DNA of 11,800 bases from Eubacterium sp. (GTDB taxonomy: Bacteria > Bacillota > Clostridia > Oscillospirales > Acutalibacteraceae), in assembly GCA_017543415.1 (NCBI GenBank), contig JAFYGD010000072.1, forward strand, positions 1 to 11,800, written 5' to 3'. Under the pieces are notes generated by a model that was not told the origin of the DNA, did not search any database, and was given only the letters and a program-made list of their open reading frames with translations. The position numbers and the translations under genes were made by a program. Positions within the stretch are counted from its first letter, which is position 1. Every line of letters starts with the position of its first letter. Shown piece after piece: positions 6,795 through 11,800 of this stretch.

Positions 6795-7634
6795 TTATTC
6801 CGTGATTATTACGGTAGTTTTATCAGGGTCAATTTTAGTTTTGTCAAGTATTAATTCGCCTACGGACCCGGCACGGATAATGCCGCCGGAAGGATTAAGA
6901 ATACTGTCAATCCCCGAAGTAAGCTCAACATCAACGGTTGAATATTCAAAGGCAAGGTTGGTATTAACCGTTTTGCAGTTTACCATTTTCAGGTTTTCAA
7001 TATAGCAAAGCCCCTGAAGACTTTCAACCGTACAGTTTACAAGGGTAAGGTTTTTTGAGTTCCAGCCAAGGTATTCGGCAAATATATAGCTGTCGTAAAC
7101 AGTTACGTTTTCGCTGTTCCAGAAGGCGTCCTTTGTAATCAGCTCCGAATTACGTATTTCAACATTTTTTACGCCGTCAAAGGAATACTTACCGTCAAGC
7201 TTAAGGTTTTCAACAACAACGTTTTCGCTGTTCATCAGAAGGTAATCGCCCTTAGATTTAACGTTTTTAAGGCTGATATTTTTGCAGTGCCAAAGAGTTT
7301 CAACGCCGTTTGTAAATTCGGTATTTTCAATAACAACGCCGTTGCAGCGCCTGATATTTTTAGGAGAATCAAGGCGGCAGTTTTTAAGGGTAAGGTTATC
7401 GGTATACCACATACCAGCCCTTGAGCCTTCACCGAAAACGCAGTTATCAATAACGGCGTTTTTACAGTACCATACGGGATAACGCCAGATAAAATTGCAG
7501 TTTTCGGCAGCAATATTTTCACTTTCCTTAAACGGGGATTCGCCTATATCAAAGCTGCATGAAACAGCCTTAACCCCGCTTGACATAAACAAGGCGCGTT
7601 CTTCTTTAAAGTCTTTGTTTCTGATTTCTTTCAT
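6795..7634 (-). CDS. DUF3737 family right-handed beta-helix protein
   Basis: The product is 279 residues with no signal peptide. About ten repeats follow a pattern like x-N-[LIV]-x-[LIV]-x-[ND]-[CST] spaced roughly 18-22 residues apart: SENIAAENC, CKNAVIDNC, TDNLTLKNC, CNGVVIENT, CKNISLKNV, SENVVVENL, VKNVEIRNS, SENVTVYDS, SKNLTLVNC, IENLKMVNC. Stacked rungs of this type indicate a parallel beta-helix resembling pectate-lyase folds. The N-terminal MKEIRNKDFKEERALFMS and the FIWRYPVWYC segment resemble the DUF3737 family, for which I know no established function. AAGGA lies upstream of the start. It is transcribed away from the GH20 gene from an overlapping promoter region; a joint role is possible but unproven. 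Confidence 0.88.
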   Translation of the reverse strand: MKEIRNKDFKEERALFMSSGVKAVSCSFDIGESPFKESENIAAENCNFIWRYPVWYCKNAVIDNCVFGEGSRAGMWYTDNLTLKNCRLDSPKNIRRCNGVVIENTEFTNGVETLWHCKNISLKNVKSKGDYLLMNSENVVVENLKLDGKYSFDGVKNVEIRNSELITKDAFWNSENVTVYDSYIFAEYLGWNSKNLTLVNCTVESLQGLCYIENLKMVNCKTVNTNLAFEYSTVDVELTSGIDSILNPSGGIIRAGSVGELILDKTKIDPDKTTVIITE

Positions 7635-7663
7635 AGTTTTTCCTTCGTTTCAGAATATAATGG

Positions 7664-7692
7664 ATTATACCATAATAATAAAAGATTTACAA
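7664..7692 (-). promoter_or_regulatory. Predicted promoter for the DUF3737 gene
   Basis: On the minus strand TTGTAA (7687-7692) and TATAAT (7664-7669) are 17 bp apart, with TGG before the -10. Transcription would start about 25 nt before the start codon. Confidence 0.7.
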
Positions 7693-7714
7693 TAATAAAT
7701 TGATATGATATATT
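7686..7714 (+). promoter_or_regulatory. Possible promoter for the GH20 gene
   Basis: TTTACA (7686-7691) and TATATT (7709-7714) are 17 bp apart. Its -35 occupies the same bases as the -35 of the opposing DUF3737 promoter. The predicted start would leave a leader of only about 11 nt, so another start in this AT-rich gap is possible, for example using TACAAT at 7688-7693 as the -10. Confidence 0.4.
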
Positions 7715-7731
7715 TTAAATGAGGTGATAAA

Positions 7732-9153
7732 ATGAAAATTATACCTATACCCAAAGACACGGCCTTCAGCGACAGATGCGTTGAAGTTAAGAAAACCGTT
7801 ACCTATATTGACAGCAGCCTTGAAAAAGAGGAATACATACTTAAGATATGCGAAAACGGTACAATCAACATAAGCGCAGGGAGCGAAAGCGGCATATTCT
7901 ACGCAAAGCAAACCATAAAACAGCTTAAAAAGGAATACGGCAGTTCGTTGCCCGTTTGCATTATACGCGACAAACCCGATTTTGAATACCGCGCGTTTAT
8001 GCTTGACTGCGCAAGGCATATGTTCCCCGTTGACGAAATTAAAAAGCTTATTGACGCTATGGCGTTTTTAAAGCTGAACAAATTTCACTGGCACCTTACC
8101 GACGACCAGGGCTGGAGAATTGAAAGTGAAAAATATCCGAAGCTCAACACGGTTGCTGCGGTAAGAAAGCACAGCGATTTCGGCAAAAATTTTGAAGAGG
8201 GACCGTACGGCAGGGTTTACACTAAAAACGAGCTTACTCAAATAGTAAGCTACTGTAAAGAGCGGTTCATTGAGGTTATACCGGAATTTGACATACCCGG
8301 CCACACAAGCGCGCTGCTTGCTGCTTTTCCCGAGCTTGCCTGCGGTAACAAAGAGGTTGAGGTAAAAACTCATCAGGGTATTTTTAAAGACGTAATATGC
8401 CCTGCAAAAGAGGAAAGCATTGATACCGTTTTAAAAATATTTGACGAAATCTGCGAAATATTCCCGTCTGAATATATACACATTGGCGGCGACGAAACGC
8501 CTTCAAAACAATGGGAGAGCTGTCCCGAATGTCAGGCGCTTATGCAAAAGCTCGGTATCAAAGACTACCACGAATACCAGAACTTCTTTATGAATAAGGT
8601 AATAGCCCACCTTTCCGAAAAAGGAAAAACCTGCATCGTATGGAACGACGCGGCAAAGGGCAAAAACCTTGATAGCAGAGCCGTTATGCATTACTGGAAG
8701 GAAAACGACAAGGCAACGCTTTACTTTGCTAACGGCGGCGGAAAGCTGATACTTTCACCCTTCAGTTATTATTACACGGATTACGACTACGATATTACCC
8801 CGCTTAACCGCACGGTTTCATTTAACCCGATGCTTAAAGGGCTTAACAGCAAAGAGAGCATACTCGGACTTGAGGTACCGATTTGGACGGAATATATAAG
8901 CGATAACGAAAGGCTTGAAAAAATGCTGTTCCCGCGCGCTATAGCCGTTGCGCAGACCGCGTGGGGCGGTAACGTTGATTACCATCACTTTTTGATGAAA
9001 TTCAATTCCTGCAAGGATATACTTGAGGAAATGGGAATTCAGCTCGGCGACGTCTGGCTCTGGAAAAATAAAAGAACGGCAATGCCCGTAGGCTGGCTAA
9101 AGTTTCTTAAAAGAAACTACAGCCTTGATTACATAAAAAATCAATTAAAATAA
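7732..9153 (+). CDS. Glycoside hydrolase family 20 beta-N-acetylhexosaminidase
   Basis: The product is a 473-residue GH20 enzyme that removes terminal GlcNAc or GalNAc from glycans by substrate-assisted catalysis. A small N-terminal alpha/beta domain (about 1-80) precedes the TIM barrel (from about 84). Visible signatures are YRAFMLDCARH (86-96), FHWHLTDDQGWR (118-129), and HIGGDE (250-255), in which D254 and E255 are the catalytic pair, plus VPIWTE (W385) in the late barrel. No signal peptide or wall anchor is seen, so it probably acts in the cytoplasm on imported oligosaccharides. GAGGTGAT at 7721-7728 supports the start. It is monocistronic, divergent from DUF3737 and convergent with the acetyltransferase gene. 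Substrate preference cannot be read from sequence. Confidence 0.95.
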   Translation: MKIIPIPKDTAFSDRCVEVKKTVTYIDSSLEKEEYILKICENGTINISAGSESGIFYAKQTIKQLKKEYGSSLPVCIIRDKPDFEYRAFMLDCARHMFPVDEIKKLIDAMAFLKLNKFHWHLTDDQGWRIESEKYPKLNTVAAVRKHSDFGKNFEEGPYGRVYTKNELTQIVSYCKERFIEVIPEFDIPGHTSALLAAFPELACGNKEVEVKTHQGIFKDVICPAKEESIDTVLKIFDEICEIFPSEYIHIGGDETPSKQWESCPECQALMQKLGIKDYHEYQNFFMNKVIAHLSEKGKTCIVWNDAAKGKNLDSRAVMHYWKENDKATLYFANGGGKLILSPFSYYYTDYDYDITPLNRTVSFNPMLKGLNSKESILGLEVPIWTEYISDNERLEKMLFPRAIAVAQTAWGGNVDYHHFLMKFNSCKDILEEMGIQLGDVWLWKNKRTAMPVGWLKFLKRNYSLDYIKNQLK

Positions 9154-9177
9154 GGGTGCTTATGCACCCTTTTATTT
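9152..9177. terminator. Bidirectional terminator between GH20 and acetyltransferase genes
   Basis: AAGGGTGC (9152-9159) pairs with GCACCCTT (9164-9171) around TTAT. TTTTATTT follows on the plus strand and ATTTTAATT on the minus strand. The hairpin starts inside the GH20 stop codon and directly adjoins the acetyltransferase stop codon. Confidence 0.8.
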
Positions 9178-9810
9178 ATACTTATCAAGTATTTCCTGCG
9201 GGATTTCAGTACCGTGGAAGTAGGTTTTATAATCCTTTTCGGAAATAGGTCTTATTACCCTGCAGGGTGTACCGAAGGCAACAACGTTAGCAGGGATATC
9301 CTTTGTTACAACCGAGCCTGCGCCGATAACCGAATTATCACCGATAGTTACGCCGGGCATTACCATTACGCCCGTACCGAGCCAGACGTTATTGTCGATA
9401 TGAACGGGCTGATTATACTGGAGCGCATAGCGCCTTAAATCGGGATTAATCGGGTGCGCCGCTGTAACTATAACGACATTCGGCGCGAACATAACGTTAT
9501 CACCGATATAAATATGGGTATCATCTACAAGTGTAAGGTTGAAGTTTGAATAAAACATTTTGCCGACGTGAACGTGTGACGCACCGAAATTAGAATGAAA
9601 CGGCGGTTCGACATAGCTGTTTTCGCCTATTTCGGCAAACATTTCAGTAAGCATTTTTTCACGAAGCTTTAACCCTTCAGGCGTTGCGGGCGTGTTGTTA
9701 TACTGATTTACCTTTTCAATCTTGGCTTCCTGATATTCCACAAGCTCCGGTTCACCCGGGTCATATATTTCGCCCGAATGCATTTTTTCAAATATTTCCT
9801 TAAGACTCAT
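9172..9810 (-). CDS. Maltose/galactoside O-acetyltransferase-type enzyme (LacA/Maa family)
   Basis: The product is 212 residues and transfers acetyl from acetyl-CoA to a sugar or similar hydroxyl acceptor, acting in the cytoplasm, usually as a trimer. An N-terminal helical cap (residues about 1-60) precedes a left-handed beta-helix with hexapeptide repeats such as IGDNVM, IDNNVW and IGDNSVIGAGSVV. The catalytic histidine is probably H119 in TAAHPINP. The late segment VVAFGTPCRVIRPI is typical of the family. The start is placed at ATG 9808-9810, not the TTG two codons earlier, because AAGGAG (9817-9822) lies six nt before the ATG and abuts the TTG. It is the last gene of the uxaA-type/PrsW operon, two bases after the PrsW stop codon. 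The real acceptor is unknown. Confidence 0.9.
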   Translation of the reverse strand: MSLKEIFEKMHSGEIYDPGEPELVEYQEAKIEKVNQYNNTPATPEGLKLREKMLTEMFAEIGENSYVEPPFHSNFGASHVHVGKMFYSNFNLTLVDDTHIYIGDNVMFAPNVVIVTAAHPINPDLRRYALQYNQPVHIDNNVWLGTGVMVMPGVTIGDNSVIGAGSVVTKDIPANVVAFGTPCRVIRPISEKDYKTYFHGTEIPQEILDKYK

Positions 9811-9812
9811 AG

Positions 9813-10544
9813 TCAACTCCTTATGTATCTATCCTTCTTTGATGTTTTGCCGACCAAAACATATGAAACAATAAACATTACCGCAACAAAGCCGATAAAG
9901 CTGTAATTACCGATTTCACTGCTTACGGTTGCAAAATAATCGTACGTTCCGTGCAGCAATACGGGTAAAAGCAGCGCAAAAGCGCGGTAAATCTTTGATG
10001 CACCGTGTTTTCCAACACCTTCACTTCGCTTAGCAGCACCGTAGAACACGCCCATAAAAACGCCGAAGCACGCGTGGCCGGGGATTGCGGTTACCGCCCT
10101 TACAAGCGCGGTTGAAAAGCCGTAGCTTAAAACATAACTGATATTTTCCCACAGAGCAAAGCCAAGGGATACGAAAACGGCATAAACAACTCCGTCAAAC
10201 TGACAGTTAAATTCATCACTTCGCCACGTCCTGCGCTTTAAAAAAATGTACTTTGAACTCTCCTCAGACAATGCCACAACAACAAAATAAAGAACAATAT
10301 TATACAGATATGAGCTTGGGTCAATAACAAGGTCAAGCACATAGCTTAACACCTTTTCTTCAACAAGGGCAAGAAGCGAGGATAATATTCCTGCTGTTAC
10401 AAGCTTTCTTAAAAAATATGGACTTTCCTTTTCAAGCCTGTCTGCACGGTAAACCTTAATCATAAGGAAAACCGCCGGAATAACCGCTGCAGCGATAAGG
10501 ATAAAATTAAAAGATAAAATTGGTTTTAAAAGGTAGTAAAACAT
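9813..10544 (-). CDS. PrsW family intramembrane metalloprotease
   Basis: The product is a 243-residue polytopic membrane protein. The PrsW signatures are present in order: SEESSK with E94-E95 and K98, GFALWEN (E133-N134), PGHACFGVFMG (H157), and LLHGTYD (H198, D202). These glutamates and histidines are the expected metal-binding and catalytic residues. Hydrophobic segments are seen near 9-31, 48-70, 80-93, 117-140, 157-170, 187-203 and 212-232. In Bacillus subtilis PrsW cleaves the anti-sigma factor RsiW, but many relatives have unknown substrates; no anti-sigma or sigma gene is adjacent here. The ribosome binding site TAGGAGG overlaps the stop codon of the upstream UxaA-type gene, giving tight coupling. 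Confidence 0.92.
   Translation of the reverse strand: MFYYLLKPILSFNFILIAAAVIPAVFLMIKVYRADRLEKESPYFLRKLVTAGILSSLLALVEEKVLSYVLDLVIDPSSYLYNIVLYFVVVALSEESSKYIFLKRRTWRSDEFNCQFDGVVYAVFVSLGFALWENISYVLSYGFSTALVRAVTAIPGHACFGVFMGVFYGAAKRSEGVGKHGASKIYRAFALLLPVLLHGTYDYFATVSSEIGNYSFIGFVAVMFIVSYVLVGKTSKKDRYIRS
9817..9822 (-). promoter_or_regulatory. Ribosome binding site that decides the acetyltransferase start
   Basis: AAGGAG on the minus strand lies inside the last codons of the PrsW gene. It is six nt from the ATG at 9810 and zero nt from the in-frame TTG at 9816, which argues for ATG and for translational coupling to PrsW. Confidence 0.75.
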
Positions 10545-10552
10545 AAATCCTC

Positions 10553-11800
10553 CTACATTGTTACTCCGTCTTTAAACAGGGCTATATCGCGATAGCCGTT
10601 AATTTCATTTTTTGTTTTTTTGCCGGAAGCGGTTTCAATTACCAAGGATAAAAGCTTTTCGGCAGTTTCTTCAACTGTTTCACCGTCAAGAATACCGCCG
10701 CAGTTGAAATCAAGCCAGCCCCTTTTCTTTTCAAAAAGCGGGGTGTTTGAGGAAAGCTTAAGGGTAGGAACGGGCGCGCCGAGAGGAGTTCCCCTTCCCG
10801 TTGTAAACAGGATAATATGCGCTCCCGCGGCGGTTAAATCCGTTACCGATACCATATCGTTACCGGGTCCGTAAAGCAGGTTAAGACCGCTTTTATTACA
10901 TTCTTCGGCAAAGCCGAGAACGTCGCACACGGGCGAGGTTCCGCCCTTCTGAACACAGCCGAGGGATTTTTCCTCAAGGGTTGTAATACCGCCCTCATGA
11001 TTACCGGGAGACGGGTTTTCATAGCAGACCATACCGTAGCGGGAAAAATAATCCTTAAAGCCGTTAATCATTTTTACCTGCTTTTCAAACACCTCTTTAC
11101 TGATACTGCGCGCCATAAGAATATTCTCCGCGCCGAACATTTCCGGTACCTCGGTAAGGATTGTTGAGGCGCCGCAGGAGGTAAGATTATCGTTGAACGC
11201 ACCGCAGACTGCGTTTGCGGTAATACCCGAAAACGCATCCGAGCCGCCGCACTTGAAGCCGACCACAAGCTTATCTATGCCGACAGGTTCACGCGCGTCG
11301 TTTTTCATTACTGAAAGCAGCCCGTTTATAAGCTCTTTTCCCGTTTCAAGCTCGTCCTCACAGTTCTGGCAGACAAGAAGCTTAACACGCTCCTTATCAT
11401 AATCCTTAAGGTAAGGAAGCAGCGTTTCAAAGCCCGAATTTTCACAGCCGAGCGAAATTATAAGCACGCCCCCCGCGTTGGGATGATTAATAAGCGCGGC
11501 AAGGGTTTTGCGTGTCAGCTCCTGGTCAGAGGACATCTGGCTGCATCCGTAAGGATGGGTAAAGGCATAAACGCCGTCGCAATCCTCATTACCGTCATAA
11601 AGTTTTTCAAGAAGCTCGGCGGTTTTATTAACGCAACCGACTGTAGGTATGAGCCACAACTCGTTTCTGACGCCGATTTTTCCGTTTTTGCGCTTATAGG
11701 CGTTAACGGTTATATCCTTTTTTTCCGGAGTATAAGCAACGGGCTTATCAAAAAAATATTCGGTAATTTCACTCAAATTGGTTTTCAGGTTATGCTCGTG
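10553..11800 (-). CDS. uxaA: Altronate dehydratase-type protein (UxaA/GarD family), 5' end outside window
   Basis: This is the large C-terminal domain of the UxaA/GarD sugar-acid dehydratase family; altronate dehydratase converts D-altronate to 2-keto-3-deoxygluconate in hexuronate breakdown. The visible 415 codons include KRKNGKIGVRNELW, FTHPYGCSQ, SLGCENSG, VGFKCGGSDAFSG, ENPSPGNHEGGITTLEEKSLGC and TTGRGTPLGAP, all typical of the family; conserved Cys and His residues probably bind a metal. The gene is cut by the window edge: the frame stays open from 11776 to 11800, encoding HEHNLKTN, which matches the junction after the N-terminal SAF domain in full-length UxaA (about 495 residues). The TTG at 11774-11776 is therefore an internal leucine codon. 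It is the first visible gene of an operon with PrsW and the acetyltransferase. Another sugar acid is possible as substrate. Confidence 0.88.
   Translation of the reverse strand, partial: HEHNLKTNLSEITEYFFDKPVAYTPEKKDITVNAYKRKNGKIGVRNELWLIPTVGCVNKTAELLEKLYDGNEDCDGVYAFTHPYGCSQMSSDQELTRKTLAALINHPNAGGVLIISLGCENSGFETLLPYLKDYDKERVKLLVCQNCEDELETGKELINGLLSVMKNDAREPVGIDKLVVGFKCGGSDAFSGITANAVCGAFNDNLTSCGASTILTEVPEMFGAENILMARSISKEVFEKQVKMINGFKDYFSRYGMVCYENPSPGNHEGGITTLEEKSLGCVQKGGTSPVCDVLGFAEECNKSGLNLLYGPGNDMVSVTDLTAAGAHIILFTTGRGTPLGAPVPTLKLSSNTPLFEKKRGWLDFNCGGILDGETVEETAEKLLSLVIETASGKKTKNEINGYRDIALFKDGVTM

Noticed and set aside
9811..9816. TTG start for the acetyltransferase at 9816
   Set aside because: The ribosome binding site would touch the start codon. 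The ATG at 9810 has a normal six-base spacing.

Overview
The window looks like a chromosomal segment of a low-to-moderate GC, anaerobic, probably gut-associated Clostridia (Firmicutes). This rests on AT-rich intergenic DNA with sigma-A type promoters that often carry an extended -10, strong AGGAGG-like ribosome binding sites, Rho-independent terminators, and a gene set common in such genomes: MATE exporter, HerA/DUF853 ATPase, M16C peptidase, STAS protein, DUF3737, GH20, PrsW and UxaA. No phage, transposase or CRISPR genes were seen. The organism assignment is inference.

Positions 1-328 hold the most unusual feature: a tandem array of a structured, non-coding element with a period of 151-152 bp. 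Two full units share an identical 110-nt core (10-119 and 162-271). The core folds as a closing helix enclosing two hairpins and is followed by a conserved single-stranded tail. Each core is followed by a terminator-like hairpin whose sequence differs between units while its pairing is kept. A third unit is cut off after 16 nt, and the left window edge appears to lie inside the array, so more copies may exist upstream. I do not recognise the RNA family. A plausible promoter at the broken end of the array leads into a MATE exporter gene (381-1775).

From 1775 to 7634 the genes lie on the minus strand, mostly as single units with their own promoters: DUF3737 beta-helix protein, STAS-domain anti-anti-sigma-like protein, a presequence-protease-type M16C peptidase, and a HerA/DUF853 ATPase. 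MATE and the HerA gene converge on a shared bidirectional terminator. The DUF3737 gene and a plus-strand GH20 beta-N-acetylhexosaminidase gene (7732-9153) diverge from a 97-bp region with apparently overlapping promoters.

From 9172 to the right edge there is a tight minus-strand operon: altronate-dehydratase-type UxaA (cut by the window edge), a PrsW-family membrane protease, and a maltose/galactoside O-acetyltransferase-type protein. It converges on the GH20 gene at a shared bidirectional terminator. GH20, UxaA and the acetyltransferase point to carbohydrate and sugar-acid use. The remaining genes are housekeeping or envelope functions with no evident common pathway.
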